64,000 nucleotides of DNA from DATKKG01 sp035543015 (GCA_035543015.1 DATKKG010000017.1:62001-126000), one strand, 5' to 3'. Counted from the stretch's first letter, positions 50,599 through 60,141 are shown. Program-made: numbers and translations. The notes: generated from the letters alone by a model not told the origin.

Positions 50599-52347
50599 TT
50601 ACGAAGAGGCCGACTCCCTATTGGACTCCATCTGAGACCTCGAGTCCCGGTACCTCCTGATTATGGCGAACAGGTTCTCCTTCCTGGCCAGCGGCGTGAG
50701 CTCAAGGTTGACCAGCCCTTCGAGAGTGCCGTGCATGAGCTTCACGTCGGCCTTCACGGCCTTGTCCGCGAGATAGAGGAGCTCGTTGTGGCCGTACGCT
50801 TCGAAGACCTCCGGGTTGTCGGAGCAGGACAGGAGCAGGAGGATGGCGTTGTCGAGCTCGTTGAAGCCTCCCCCTTCGAGATACGGCTTCATCCTCTGGA
50901 GGCCCTCCCTTTCGAGGTAGTCCACTTCGACCCTCATCGCCTGGTCGAACCTGCCGTCGAACGGCCGGTCCAGCAGGAAGACGGGCGACCTGTAGGCGGT
51001 CTTGGCCGACGCCCGCGTCTGGAAGTACGACCTCACGAACAGGCACTCACGCGAGGCCACCTTCCTGGCTGCGCGGAGCCTGGGGGTGGATCCTCCCACC
51101 GACTGGGAGTTCTCCGTGAGGGTCGAGAAGCAGGAGTCGTAGCCGACGCTCCGCCAGGGAGTGACGCACACCTTCGGGTTGGTGGCGCTGATGATCGAGA
51201 ACATGACGCGGTCATGTCTCATCCCGGGCTTCATCGAGTCCGGGATGCCGCACATGCCCAGCACCGAACGCGAGACGTCGGACGAGCCCGTATCCTTGGT
51301 TATCCCGAGTAGGAGGACGCCCTTCCTCCTCGCCTTTTCGACGAGGCTCCCAAGGAGGATGTAGTTCACGGCGTTCAGCTCCACGGTCGTGAGCCATTCG
51401 CCCTCGACCCTCAGCGGGTGTTCCTCCGAGGAGAAGAGCCGGCCGGAGACCCTCTCGCCAAGGGCCTCAAGCCGCTGCCGGAACCCTTCGCAGTCCTTCG
51501 AGAGCCTCACGTCCTTCGAGCTCCTGTCGAGAAAGCCGTACTTCTTGCCGAGCCTGAGGAGGGCTTCGAGGAGGCTGGCCGACTTGTCCGCGTCCAGACC
51601 CGAACCTTCGAGGGCCCCTTCGACCGTCGAACCGCCGAGCATCTGCTGCAGAAGGGCGTGGAGCGAGTACGGCCCGTGGCGGGCGACCGGGGGCTCCCCT
51701 TCGGGGACCGCCGTCAAGAGGAAGAGATCGCGCTTGAGGCCGTCTCCGTAGAGGCGCTCCAGCGGCGACCTCTCATTCAGAAGCAGCTTCCTTACGTCCC
51801 TCCCGAGCGTGTAGAACGAGCCTGAGATGGGCCTGTCGAGGAAGAGGACCTTCAGCCCTGGCGTCTGGAGAGAGGTCAGGGCGGAGGTGAGCTCTGCCAT
51901 AAGCATCAGAGAGAAGGAGATGTTCATGAGGGCGGCCATGTGCTCGAACTCGCTCTCTTGCGTGCCCGTGGTGGCCGCGACGGTGGCGCAGTCCTCTAGC
52001 CAGAGGGGAACGGCGCTCGTCGTGCCGAGCTTGATCTCCCTGCGGGCCCGACGGAGCCCGAATGAGACGCCGTCCTTCCCCACGGTCAGGTCGCAGCTGT
52101 ACGCCGCTGCGTTGACGTAGAAGAGGAGCATCTCGAGCGACTCCACCTGGTCCATCGAGCCGTCTATCCCGATCGCCCTGAAGTTGCCTTCCCCCAGGAC
52201 GCGGACCAGAGTCTCCCTGGCCCTCTTTTCGTCAAGCCTTTTGACCAGGACCGAGTACCCCTCCTTGTCCCTCATCCTGTCCACGCGCGAATTGAAGAGG
52301 TTCAGGAGCTCGACGGTGTTCTTCTTCAGGCTGGACAGTGAGTCCAA
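50599..52347 (-). CDS. NurA-domain (5'-3' nuclease-like) protein, 582 aa
   Basis: RAIGIDGSMDQ near residue 57 matches the first catalytic Asp region of NurA nucleases. LFLDRPISGSFYTLG and GVLLLGITKDTGSSDVSRSV match later blocks that hold the remaining metal ligands and Lys. It is larger than typical NurA proteins because of a central helical insertion. NurA normally works with HerA and Rad50-Mre11 in end resection; no HerA is nearby. TTG 52347 is preceded by the TATA-like CCTTATAATC (minus strand, about 52383-52374). Confidence 0.75.
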   Translation of the reverse strand: MDSLSSLKKNTVELLNLFNSRVDRMRDKEGYSVLVKRLDEKRARETLVRVLGEGNFRAIGIDGSMDQVESLEMLLFYVNAAAYSCDLTVGKDGVSFGLRRARREIKLGTTSAVPLWLEDCATVAATTGTQESEFEHMAALMNISFSLMLMAELTSALTSLQTPGLKVLFLDRPISGSFYTLGRDVRKLLLNERSPLERLYGDGLKRDLFLLTAVPEGEPPVARHGPYSLHALLQQMLGGSTVEGALEGSGLDADKSASLLEALLRLGKKYGFLDRSSKDVRLSKDCEGFRQRLEALGERVSGRLFSSEEHPLRVEGEWLTTVELNAVNYILLGSLVEKARRKGVLLLGITKDTGSSDVSRSVLGMCGIPDSMKPGMRHDRVMFSIISATNPKVCVTPWRSVGYDSCFSTLTENSQSVGGSTPRLRAARKVASRECLFVRSYFQTRASAKTAYRSPVFLLDRPFDGRFDQAMRVEVDYLEREGLQRMKPYLEGGGFNELDNAILLLLSCSDNPEVFEAYGHNELLYLADKAVKADVKLMHGTLEGLVNLELTPLARKENLFAIIRRYRDSRSQMESNRESASS

Positions 52348-52435
52348 GGTCGGATGCCTACCACGCTCGGCGTGATTATAAGGTAGGCGGTTCGCCTCCG
52401 GGCTCCGTTCAGGAGCCTTCTCAAAGCCGGCTGCT

Positions 52436-53503
52436 TCAGTCGCCGAGGGTCTCGACGGCCGCCTTCCTGAGGCGGTTCATCACGGTCAGGAGGATGCCCC
52501 TCTCGTCGAAGCCCTCCGCATATATCCTGTCCACCTTCGAAAGGTCGAATTCCCTTAGCGCTCCGTAGAGGTTGTGGGCTATGGAGTAGGGGTTGAACCT
52601 GGTCCCGACCGAAACGACCACCCAGTCCTTCGGGTACATCCCCTTCGTCTCCTCAGTCGCGAGGACGCCGACCTTCTGGCCTCTGGCTGCCTCGGTCCTT
52701 CCGAGGGCGGAGATCCTGTCAACCATGCCGTTCAACGAGCCCAGCACCAGGACGAGGGGCGCCTTGGGCGCGTAGTGTGGGTACTTCATGCCCGGCGCTT
52801 CGGCCACAAGCTCTTCGTCCCCGGGCTTCACCTCGGCGACGCTGACCTCGCCAATGACTCCAGCCAGCTCCTCGGGCGTGATGGGGCCGGGCCTGAGGAT
52901 GGTCGGGGGATCCGTCGCCAGGTTGACGACTGTGGATTCGACACCGAAGGCGGTCTCGCCGCCGTCCAGGATCAAATCGACCTTGCCGCCGAGGTCAGCC
53001 AGAACGTGGGCCGCCGAGGTGGGACTGGGACGGCCTGAGACGTTGGCGCTGGGGGCTGCGATGGGCCTCCTCGACATCATTATGAGCGAAAGGGCGACGG
53101 GATGCGCCGGCATCCGCACCGCCACCGTCTCCCGGTGCCCGGTCGCCTCATAGGAGACGAGGTCGGACTTGGGGAAGATGATCGTAAGCGGCCCGGGCCA
53201 ATAGACGTCCGCTAGAGCGAACGCCCTCTCGTCCACGTGCCTGGCCACCGCGGGGAGCTGTTCCATGGAGGCTATGTGCACGATTACAGGGTTGTCACCG
53301 GGGCGCCCCTTGGCTTCGAACACCTTGCGAACCGCGGCTCCGTTTGTGGCGTCGGCGCCGAGCCCGTACACCGTCTCCGTGGGGAATGCTACGATGTCGC
53401 CTCCCCGTATGTATTCGGCTGCGATGCGGATGGGCCCGACTTCCGGGTTCAGGGGGTCAACTCTGAGGACCCTGGCAGGGGCTCTGGCGTCACCCATCTC
53501 CAC
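52436..53503 (-). CDS. Threonylcarbamoyl-AMP synthase (Sua5/YrdC family)
   Basis: A 355-residue protein with an N-terminal YrdC domain (GGDIVAFPTETVYGLGADAT, then KGRPGDNPVIVHI and SANVSGRPSPT) and a C-terminal Sua5 domain. It makes threonylcarbamoyl-AMP for the t6A37 modification of tRNA. GTG 53503 is about 29 nt from the TATA-like GTTATTAAGG on the minus strand; ATG 53497 is an alternative. Confidence 0.94.
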   Translation of the reverse strand: MEMGDARAPARVLRVDPLNPEVGPIRIAAEYIRGGDIVAFPTETVYGLGADATNGAAVRKVFEAKGRPGDNPVIVHIASMEQLPAVARHVDERAFALADVYWPGPLTIIFPKSDLVSYEATGHRETVAVRMPAHPVALSLIMMSRRPIAAPSANVSGRPSPTSAAHVLADLGGKVDLILDGGETAFGVESTVVNLATDPPTILRPGPITPEELAGVIGEVSVAEVKPGDEELVAEAPGMKYPHYAPKAPLVLVLGSLNGMVDRISALGRTEAARGQKVGVLATEETKGMYPKDWVVVSVGTRFNPYSIAHNLYGALREFDLSKVDRIYAEGFDERGILLTVMNRLRKAAVETLGD

Positions 53504-53658
53504 GTGATGAGTTGTTTCGTGGTTTCCTTAATAACTGTTTCAACGGCGGTGAGCCAGGATCGAGCCCACGGCCAGGATGTCAGAGGGCGGCAGAGAGATG
53601 AGAGGCGGCACCTCCCTGATATCCTTAATTATGGGCCGACGACTTATGGGAACTTGGC

Positions 53659-54108
53659 TTGGAGTCCTCTGAAGAGCCCGTTGAGAAGAAGCCGGAGTGG
53701 GTCGAAGAGGTCACCAAGAACCTCGATTACTACCTCAAGACCGAGGAGGGGAAGCAGCGGCTCCTCGACCTTGCCAAGAAGGAGAACGAAAGGATCCTCG
53801 AGGAGGTCGCGAAGGTACATCGCCCTCAGAGGGACATCATCTGGCTCTCCCGTTTCTGCAGGAGCTGCCGCTACCTGGTAAGCAAAGGCGAACGCTTCAG
53901 GTGCGCCAGGTGGGACGTGAAGATAGTCAAGCCGTTCTACGGAAGGCCCCTCTGGTTCATCGCCCTCAACGAGATGGGTCGGCCTGTTATGTCCGTCTCC
54001 GATCTGGACTGGAACCACAAGTGGATCGAGGTGTCCGACGCCATAATCGAGAAGGCCGTGGAGCACATCAACGGCGGGAAGCCCTACGAATGCTATGACC
54101 CGCAGTAG
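53659..54108 (+). CDS. Hypothetical protein, 149 aa, with four-cysteine motif
   Basis: Acidic N-terminal helices, then RFCRSCRYL ... RFRCARWDVKIVKPFYG and a C-terminal YECYDP: a CxxC-x(n)-C-x(n)-C set suited to zinc or an Fe-S cluster. TTG 53659 is 30 nt from the TATA-like CCTTAATTAT (53624-53633). Divergent from the Sua5 gene. Function not recognised. Confidence 0.75.
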   Translation: MESSEEPVEKKPEWVEEVTKNLDYYLKTEEGKQRLLDLAKKENERILEEVAKVHRPQRDIIWLSRFCRSCRYLVSKGERFRCARWDVKIVKPFYGRPLWFIALNEMGRPVMSVSDLDWNHKWIEVSDAIIEKAVEHINGGKPYECYDPQ

Positions 54109-54132
54109 GCGCCGGTTTCTCTCAAGACCTTC

Positions 54133-54735
54133 CTAGCGTCTCTTCACGACGAGAGTCTTGGCGTATCTGTCGCTGAACTTCTGCCTGTACTCGGTCGAAG
54201 TGGCCAGCCCGAAGACGACGTCGAGGAGCAGCAGGACCCAGTTGATCTTGGTGATGTCCCTGATGAAGGTCTGCTCCAGGGTCGGCCTTCTGCCGTCCAG
54301 AGTCTCGACCTTCAGCCCCATCACGCTCTTGCCTAGCGTGGTCCCGTAGATGCTCTCGGCGAAAGCGAAGTAGAGCACGACGATGATGCTGTTGAGGAAG
54401 GAGTATGCGCTGGCCCCGAATATCTCCCCGACGTTGAACGTGTTGCCGTTGACTAATCCGTTGAGCACCCAGGGGATGGCCATGAGGCCGGCGATGATGC
54501 CGACCGCGACTGTAACCACGACCCAGTCGATCACAAAGGCAACCAGCCGCTCTATCCAATATGACTGCGCGGAGGGCTCCTTGATGAGGGCGTCGATGCC
54601 GCTCAGGTTATGGCCTTGAGGGGGCGGCGGAGCCCCGGCCGAAGGCGCGCCTACCCTGGCGACCGGCGTGCCGCATGCTGGACAGAAGGCGTCGCCATCG
54701 CTCAGCTGTCTTCCGCACTTCGTGCAGAACGTCAT
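54133..54735 (-). CDS. Zinc-ribbon plus RDD-family membrane protein
   Basis: About 200 residues from ATG 54735. The N-terminal double CxxC ribbon (CTKCGRQLSDGDAFCPACG) is followed by a Pro-rich linker and an RDD domain with about three membrane helices (WIERLVAFVIDWVVVTVAVGI; GTTLGKSVMGLKVETLDGRRP is diagnostic). Function of RDD proteins is mostly unknown; some are ion or small-molecule transporters. TATA-like CCTTTTATCGG (minus strand, about 54773-54763) supports the start. Confidence 0.88.
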   Translation of the reverse strand: MTFCTKCGRQLSDGDAFCPACGTPVARVGAPSAGAPPPPQGHNLSGIDALIKEPSAQSYWIERLVAFVIDWVVVTVAVGIIAGLMAIPWVLNGLVNGNTFNVGEIFGASAYSFLNSIIVVLYFAFAESIYGTTLGKSVMGLKVETLDGRRPTLEQTFIRDITKINWVLLLLDVVFGLATSTEYRQKFSDRYAKTLVVKRR

Positions 54736-54888
54736 ACGAGTTCTCTGGTTTCCTTCCGGGTTACCCGATAAAAGGCTTTCTGGGCATGGGCGGGGCCCCC
54801 GGGGCCTCCTACGGATGCCTTCTCGGCCTCGCGACACCATGCCCTCCTAGGTCTCGACATGGTACCTCGTGAAGGCGGTAGACGGGGG

Positions 54889-56148
54889 TCAAAGCCCGCC
54901 CAGCGCGTCCTCAAGATCGAACCCGTACGGCAGTCGGATGTCAACCAGCTCGCCTTCCTCGATCCCCTTTCCAGGCTCCCTAACCAGGAACCCGTTCACC
55001 TTGGTAAGGACGAAACGAGTTGTGCTGGGGGCGGACATCGGTTCAGCGAAGAGCCTGCCGCCTTCCGACTTCAACCTCACCCAGGTAACGAGCCTGAACT
55101 TGTCGCCTTCGATGGACTGGAGCGGCTTCGTGATGGTGCCCCGTACTGCCGGGAGCTCCTGCCATCCGTCGCCCGCCATGTACCTCAACGATGGGTAGAC
55201 CGCGTTGCAGAAGGCGCTCACCCCTCCCTGGATCAGACCTGAGAGGAGGAACACCGGCATGCCCTCGAGCATATAGGCACCCAGCGTCCGCGACGGGCGG
55301 AGAAGGAGGCCGTGAAAGACCTTGACAGCTCCGAGGACGCTCAGCGCCTCGGGGACGAGGTCAGCTTCGCTTACGGATGAACCACCCGTCGTAAGGACCG
55401 CGTCACAGCGGCCTTGGGCGCTCCTCAGGCGCGAGGCTATGTCGGCCACGTCGTCCTGAGCCAGACCGAGGTCCTGCACTTCGAAGGCGGACGAACGGAG
55501 TATCTCGCCCAGCACCATCCTGTTCGACTCGATCACCTTGCCCGGAACGGGCCCCCGGTCCTTCTCCACCAGCTCGTTTCCCGTCGCCAGGATCCCCACC
55601 CTGATGACCGGGTCGACCATCAGGGTCGCAAGCCCGTACGACAGGATGAAGCTCAGGTCCCTTGCGTTGATGACATGACCCTTCTTGAAGAGGACCATCC
55701 CGACCTGGACATCGGAGCCTGCCCTGTGGATGTTGCTCAACGGAGCGACGGCCTCCCTGAACGCGACGTGGTCATCCAGTTTCTCCGTCGCCTCCTGAGG
55801 TACGACCGCGTCCGCCCCTTCGGGCATGCGCCCTCCTGTGAGCACCCTTACGCAAACGCCCGCCTTCATGTCGGCGGGGCCCTGGCCGTCAGGCCTAGAG
55901 ACGCCCGCGACTTTGAGCAGCACGGGCGAGCCGGCGGAGGCCGCAGCCAGGTCCTGCGCCCGCACTGCGTACCCGTCAAGGTGGCTTACGTCGTATCTGG
56001 GAAGCGCCCACCGAGACACCAGGTCCGTCGCAAGCCTTCGCCCGAGGCAGTCTTGGACGGGGACCTCCGACGGGCTCCTGACGCCGAGGTTCGCTTTGAG
56101 CCTTTCAACGGCCTCTTCGAAGGGGATCCTCAGGACCTTTGCCGGCAT
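54889..56148 (-). CDS. moeA: Molybdopterin molybdotransferase
   Basis: A 419-residue MoeA. It carries LPRYDVSHLDGYAVRAQD, VRVLTGGRMPEGADAVVPQE, ILATGNELV and LTTGGSSVSEADLVPEAL, and KVFHGLLLRPSRTLG is the C-terminal block. It inserts molybdate into molybdopterin, as needed by the two hydroxylases in this window. TATA-like GATTTTAGGA on the minus strand about 31 nt upstream of ATG 56148. Confidence 0.94.
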   Translation of the reverse strand: MPAKVLRIPFEEAVERLKANLGVRSPSEVPVQDCLGRRLATDLVSRWALPRYDVSHLDGYAVRAQDLAAASAGSPVLLKVAGVSRPDGQGPADMKAGVCVRVLTGGRMPEGADAVVPQEATEKLDDHVAFREAVAPLSNIHRAGSDVQVGMVLFKKGHVINARDLSFILSYGLATLMVDPVIRVGILATGNELVEKDRGPVPGKVIESNRMVLGEILRSSAFEVQDLGLAQDDVADIASRLRSAQGRCDAVLTTGGSSVSEADLVPEALSVLGAVKVFHGLLLRPSRTLGAYMLEGMPVFLLSGLIQGGVSAFCNAVYPSLRYMAGDGWQELPAVRGTITKPLQSIEGDKFRLVTWVRLKSEGGRLFAEPMSAPSTTRFVLTKVNGFLVREPGKGIEEGELVDIRLPYGFDLEDALGGL

Positions 56149-56258
56149 TTGTGGCTTTGGTCACCCCCGCTCTCCTAAAATCCCTTTCTAACGACGGGGA
56201 CGTGTCGCTGCGCAACGCTCAATCGCGACATACGCGTTGGTCGGTCAAGGCATGGAAA

Positions 56259-56281
56259 GATTGGTTGGGTGTTGAGCGCGA
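56259..56281 (+). repeat. GGTGTTGAGCGCGA repeat, third locus
   Basis: GATTGGTTGGGTGTTGAGCG followed by CGA; same core as at 29783-29813 and 40520-40550 (minus). Lies about 45 bp before the second zinc-ribbon gene. Confidence 0.6.
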
Positions 56282-56326
56282 CGCGGCAGGTCGAGCGCCT
56301 TTTCCCGTCAGCTCTGTTAGGCACGA

Positions 56327-56620
56327 TTGTCAACTGCTCTAGTGCAGCAACACTATGGGCGGAGGTACGACAGGGATGTGTTGAGCGTGGACTGTTTGGT
56401 CATCGCGCTGCAGAAGGACGGCTTCAGGATTGAGCTGGAGGAGAAGGGTGAACTGGTGAAATGCCCCAAGTGCGGCAAGGCGTCCTGGCGGCCGTACCTG
56501 ACCTCAAGGACGGGCAAGAACCCGGAGGGGGGCCCCTACTTCTACTGGGAGTTCCGCCACAGGAAGGACGGGCGGACGCACAAGAACAAGCACTGCTATT
56601 GCAAGGCCGTCAGACAATAG
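56327..56620 (+). CDS. Small zinc-ribbon protein, 97 aa or less (paralogue of the one at 40.2 kb)
   Basis: The core KCPKCGKASWRP ... RTGKNPEGGPYFYWEFRH ... HKNKHCYC aligns with the 63-residue protein encoded at 40109-40300. The N-terminal 45 residues have no counterpart there. No clear TATA box precedes TTG 56327, so the start is uncertain. The repeat upstream is shared by both loci, hinting that gene and repeat belong together. Confidence 0.6.
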   Translation: MSTALVQQHYGRRYDRDVLSVDCLVIALQKDGFRIELEEKGELVKCPKCGKASWRPYLTSRTGKNPEGGPYFYWEFRHRKDGRTHKNKHCYCKAVRQ

Positions 56621-56629
56621 GAGCCCCGG

Positions 56630-56863
56630 CTATCCCCTTCGGAACGGGCTGCTGGGCTCCCTGTACGGGATCGTGGTCACCGTCGGGACCCTCATCAGGA
56701 AGGGCTCCGACCCTGGCCGGGCCGCCACGGCCGCCTTCATCACGGTCTCCTGATCCTCCCCGTGCGAAACGATCTCGAAATCCACTATGGCAACCCATTC
56801 GCCAAGGTAGGGCGACAGTTCCTTCCACATCCGGGACAGGCACTCCAACGCGGTCGGGTTCAT
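56630..56863 (-). CDS. DUF5678-like small protein, 77 aa
   Basis: YLGEWVAIVDFEIVSHGEDQETVMKAA followed by EPFLMRVPT is the DUF5678 pattern (GxWVAxxxGxVVAxGxxxxEV). ATG 56863 is 26 nt from the TATA-like GCTTAAAGCG on the minus strand (56884-56893), so leaderless. Convergent with the zinc-ribbon gene. Function unknown. Confidence 0.7.
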   Translation of the reverse strand: MNPTALECLSRMWKELSPYLGEWVAIVDFEIVSHGEDQETVMKAAVAARPGSEPFLMRVPTVTTIPYREPSSPFRRG

Positions 56864-57002
56864 CCATCTCCTAATCGCAGGGTCGCTTTAAGCACCTTCC
56901 CGCTCGGCACCATGTGAGAGACAGGGAGGCCGCCTTCAAGAAGGAAAGCTCTAAATGCCTTGAAGCGCATGCGATGGCATCGGAAGCTGCGGTGAAAGGA
57001 AG

Positions 57003-57194
57003 ATGAACAAGAGGAGGGCCTTGAGATTCCTGAAGTACTTCCTGATGCTCTTCGTTTCCCTGAACTTCGTCACCGCGGTCGTGGTGATCTCCCTTAACCC
57101 GGGCACGCTCATCTCGCTGCTGCTCTTGGCCGCGATGACCGTGCTCTCCGCGATAATAGCTGCTCGCGACGTCAGCTACATACGGTGGTTCTAG
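57003..57194 (+). CDS. Small membrane protein, 63 aa, two helices
   Basis: Basic N-terminus (NKRRALRFLKYF), then two hydrophobic helices (LMLFVSLNFVTAVVVISL and LISLLLLAAMTVLSAIIAA) joined by NPGT. A purine-rich GAAAGGAAG precedes the ATG, and a TATA-like CTCTAAATG lies about 50 nt upstream. Function unknown. Confidence 0.6.
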   Translation: MNKRRALRFLKYFLMLFVSLNFVTAVVVISLNPGTLISLLLLAAMTVLSAIIAARDVSYIRWF

Positions 57195-57198
57195 CTCC

Positions 57199-58047
57199 CT
57201 AGCGCTCGACCGGGTTCTTCACTGCGTTCCCCCACTCCGCCCAGGATCCGTCGTAGTTCTTCACCCGCGGGAACCCGAGGAGGTGTTTGAGCACGAACCA
57301 CATGTGGGATGACCTCTCTCCTATCCTGCAGTATGTTATCACCTCCTTGTCGGCCGTGACCCCCAGCAAGGAGAACATGGCCACAAGTTCGTGGACCGGC
57401 TTGAAAGTGCCGTCGCCCTTGAGCACGGAGCTCCAGGGGACGTTCACTGCCCCGGGGATGTGGCCACCCCTCTGGGCCATCTCGGTGGGATACTCGGGAG
57501 GGGCCAGGATCTCCCCCCTGTACTCCTTGGGGCTCCTTACGTCGACGAGGACCCTCCAGTCTGCGCCCAGATCCTCCTTGACCTGCGGCATGTAGGCCCG
57601 CAAGGACTCGTCCGGCTGAGCCGCCCGGAACAGCCTGGGCTCGTACTTCGGCACCTCCTTCGTCATCTCCCTGTCCTCCATGAGCCACCGCCTCCTGCCG
57701 CCGTCCATGAGCTTGAGCCTCTTGAAACCGTAGTATTCGCAGACCCAGAAGGCGAAGGCGGCGAACCAGTTGTTGAGATCTCCGTAGAGGACCAGGGTCG
57801 TTTCGTTGCCCACCCCCATGTCACCCAGCACCTTCTCGAAGGCCCTCGGCTGTGCGACGTCGCGCGTCAGCGGGTCGTTGAGGTCCCTGCGCCAGTCCAT
57901 CAAGGAGGCGCCCCGCAGGTGGCCCAGGAAATAGTTGGAGACCGGGTCGAAATCAACCTCGACCACCCTCACCGCTGGGTCCCCGATGTGGTCCGCAACC
58001 CAGGCGGTCGATGCCAGTGCCGACGCGTCGGCGTATGGCGTCACCAT
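57199..58047 (-). CDS. Rhodanese-type sulfurtransferase (thiosulfate/3-mercaptopyruvate sulfurtransferase)
   Basis: About 282 residues, two rhodanese domains. The second has the active-site loop CRIGERSS with the persulfide Cys; the first, catalytically silent, contains VRVVEVDFDPVSNYFLGHLRGA. ATG 58047 is chosen because the TATA-like GCCTTATG (minus strand, about 58081-58074) is centred about 30 nt upstream. It moves sulfur from thiosulfate or mercaptopyruvate to an acceptor. Confidence 0.92.
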   Translation of the reverse strand: MVTPYADASALASTAWVADHIGDPAVRVVEVDFDPVSNYFLGHLRGASLMDWRRDLNDPLTRDVAQPRAFEKVLGDMGVGNETTLVLYGDLNNWFAAFAFWVCEYYGFKRLKLMDGGRRRWLMEDREMTKEVPKYEPRLFRAAQPDESLRAYMPQVKEDLGADWRVLVDVRSPKEYRGEILAPPEYPTEMAQRGGHIPGAVNVPWSSVLKGDGTFKPVHELVAMFSLLGVTADKEVITYCRIGERSSHMWFVLKHLLGFPRVKNYDGSWAEWGNAVKNPVER

Positions 58048-58146
58048 GGTTCGACGGCTGGTGCCTCCAGCACATAAGGCTGACCCTTCAAACCAGAGCA
58101 TGCCCCAGCTTCCGCTGGGTGCGTGAGTGAAAGAAATGCAGGCAGG

Positions 58147-58554
58147 CTACTTCTGGATGGTCAGGAAGGCGTGATGGTGATCTTCTTCGTCGGCTTCGAT
58201 GTCTTCGAACAGATCGACGGTGGCGTAGTCCTTCTCCCTTGCTGCGACCTCAATTATGTGCTTGTACAGCTTTATGGCGTCCGTTTCGGCCTTGATGTCG
58301 TCCTTGAGAACTTGGGCGGTGGACTTGCTGTGGGCTATCGGGTCCGGCTGCGTCGTCGGCGCCACCCCCAGGTAGTCCAGCCTCTCGGCGATCTTCTCAT
58401 AGTGCTTCATCTCCTCTATCGCGGTGTCTCTCAGGATGTCGGCCAGCTGAGGGCTTTCGAGGCCATGCACCATCACGTGCTGCCACATGTACTGGATGGT
58501 AGCCTGCAGCTCGCCCGCGGCTGCCTTGTTCAGCAACTCGGTTATCTCTGACAA
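58147..58554 (-). CDS. Ferritin-like diiron protein (bacterioferritin/rubrerythrin-like), 135 aa
   Basis: A four-helix protein with the diiron ligands: AAAGELQATIQYMWQH (Glu), EEMKHYEKIAERL (ExxH), DDIKAETDAIKLYKHII (Glu) and FEDIEADEEDHHHAF (ExxH-like). Shorter than bacterioferritin and lacking an obvious haem Met. Probably iron handling or oxidative stress. TTG 58554; TATA-like CATTAACCC on the minus strand about 34 nt upstream. Confidence 0.85.
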   Translation of the reverse strand: MSEITELLNKAAAGELQATIQYMWQHVMVHGLESPQLADILRDTAIEEMKHYEKIAERLDYLGVAPTTQPDPIAHSKSTAQVLKDDIKAETDAIKLYKHIIEVAAREKDYATVDLFEDIEADEEDHHHAFLTIQK

Positions 58555-58693
58555 GTCTATTCAGATGGTGTTCGCTTCACGGGTTAATGAGGCTTGCGTG
58601 GAGCGCCCGCATGGCTCGTGCCCGAAGGATCCCCCGGGCTCGCCACCGTTTTTATAGCTGTGGGTGGTCATCCTTGGGTGAGGCAGTTCTCAG

Positions 58694-58912
58694 TTGGTCG
58701 GCATTAAGGAGATCCTAGACATGGACGACAGGAAGGTCGGGGAGTACTTCAGCGGCCTGAGCGAAAAGGAGAAGCTCAACGCGTTCGTGACCCTCGTGAA
58801 ACACATGAAGTTCTTCGACGAAGAGATGAAGGCTCTGGCGCGGGACTGCCTGAAGGACGTCTTCGTCGATGACAGCTCTGCCCTCTATGAAGGATACGAG
58901 CTGCCGGGCTGA
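58694..58912 (+). CDS. Hypothetical protein, 72 aa
   Basis: Acidic helical protein (IKEILDMDDRKVGEYFSGLSEKEKLNAF, then LARDCLKDVFVDDSSALYEGY). TTG 58694 with a TATA-like TTTTTATAGC (58649-58658) upstream. Protein-like composition and a promoter support it, but no family is recognised. Confidence 0.6.
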   Translation: MVGIKEILDMDDRKVGEYFSGLSEKEKLNAFVTLVKHMKFFDEEMKALARDCLKDVFVDDSSALYEGYELPG

Positions 58913-59109
58913 CCGTGGCCGCCACCGCGCTCCGAATGGAGCTAGATGAGCTCGGGCCAGCCGAGAGGCATCGCGGGCGCAATTCAAGACGGCCGGTCCG
59001 AGTCCGGATACCAGGACGTTGAGCTCGGGCTTTATGCCATGAGCTCTAGGGCTGGGCGCAAAAGTGTCGCCTCCAGTTGACCCGCCGCGGGCCCGATTCA
59101 CACGCGCGG

Positions 59110-60141
59110 CTAGGGGGTCATCACGATCTTGCCGCTCTGGCCCGACTTCATGAGGTTGAACGCCTCCTGGTATTCGCTCATCCTGTACCTGTGGGTGATG
59201 AGCCTTGCCAGGTCCACCTTGCCGGACCTAAGGTACGACGCCACCGTGTACCAGGTGCCGAAGATGCGCCTCCCGTATATCCCGTGCAGCTCGACCATCT
59301 TCAGGACGATGTCGTTCGAAACGTCGATCTCGACGGGCTTCGAGGGCAGACCCAACAGACAGGCCCTTCCGCCCGAACGAATCACCTTCAGCCCCTGCCT
59401 GATCGTCTCGGGGACGCCGGCCATCTCAAGGAACACGTCTACGCCGCGCCCGTTCGTCTGGGACATGATCTCCTTCACCGGATCCGCCAGCTTCGAATTC
59501 ACGACGGAGGTGGCCCCGAACTCCTGCGCCAGCTTGAGCCTGTAGTCTGAGATGTCCACGGCGAAGACCTTCTCCGCCCCCGATTGGCGGCAAAGCGTCG
59601 CGGAGAGTATCCCTATCGGGCCGCAGCCGAAAATGGCGACCGTCTTCCCCTCGACTCCTCCTCCTGCGAAGACGGTGTGAACCGCGTTGCCCAGCGGCTC
59701 CTGCGCCGACGCAACTTCATAGGGAATCGACTTGTCGTTGCGCCAGGCGGTGCTTTCGTCCAACGCCACGAACTCCGCAAAGCAGCCCTGGGTGTCGACT
59801 CCCCTGAGCTGGACGTTCTCGCATATGTGCTCGTTGCCGGTCCTGCACTGCTCGCACCTGTGGCACGGGATGTGGGTCTCACCGGAGACGCTGTCTCCGA
59901 CTGCGAACCCCTTGACATCCCTCCCGACCTCCACCACTTCGCCCGCGAACTCGTGCCCCATCACCAGCGGGGGCTTGACCCTCGCCGCCGCCCACTCGTT
60001 CCAATCGTAGATGTGGACGTCGGTGCCGCAGATGCTGGTGGCTCTGACCTTCACGAGGAGCTCGTTCTTCTTGATGACTGGCTCAGGCATGTCCAAGAAA
60101 TCGGCGCCGTACGCAGGCCTGGCCTTCACGACGGCCTTCAT
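59110..60141 (-). CDS. tdh: L-threonine 3-dehydrogenase (zinc-dependent)
   Basis: A 343-residue medium-chain dehydrogenase with zinc-site stretches ATSICGTDVHIYDWNEWA and VMGHEFAGEVVE, the structural-zinc CHRCEQCRTGNEHIC, and the NAD loop VAIFGCGPIGILSA. The WNEWA segment and ICGTDVHIY are specific to Tdh. Makes 2-amino-3-ketobutyrate from threonine; kbl is divergent 136 bp away. ATG 60141 is chosen over GTG 60153, which would lie upstream of the transcript start set by the TATA-like ACCTATAAATG (minus strand, 60177-60167). Confidence 0.92.
   Translation of the reverse strand: MKAVVKARPAYGADFLDMPEPVIKKNELLVKVRATSICGTDVHIYDWNEWAAARVKPPLVMGHEFAGEVVEVGRDVKGFAVGDSVSGETHIPCHRCEQCRTGNEHICENVQLRGVDTQGCFAEFVALDESTAWRNDKSIPYEVASAQEPLGNAVHTVFAGGGVEGKTVAIFGCGPIGILSATLCRQSGAEKVFAVDISDYRLKLAQEFGATSVVNSKLADPVKEIMSQTNGRGVDVFLEMAGVPETIRQGLKVIRSGGRACLLGLPSKPVEIDVSNDIVLKMVELHGIYGRRIFGTWYTVASYLRSGKVDLARLITHRYRMSEYQEAFNLMKSGQSGKIVMTP

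Noticed and set aside
58913..59109. Minus-strand open frame in the gap before tdh
   Set aside because: No start, promoter or protein-like composition. The gap of about 200 bp appears non-coding.
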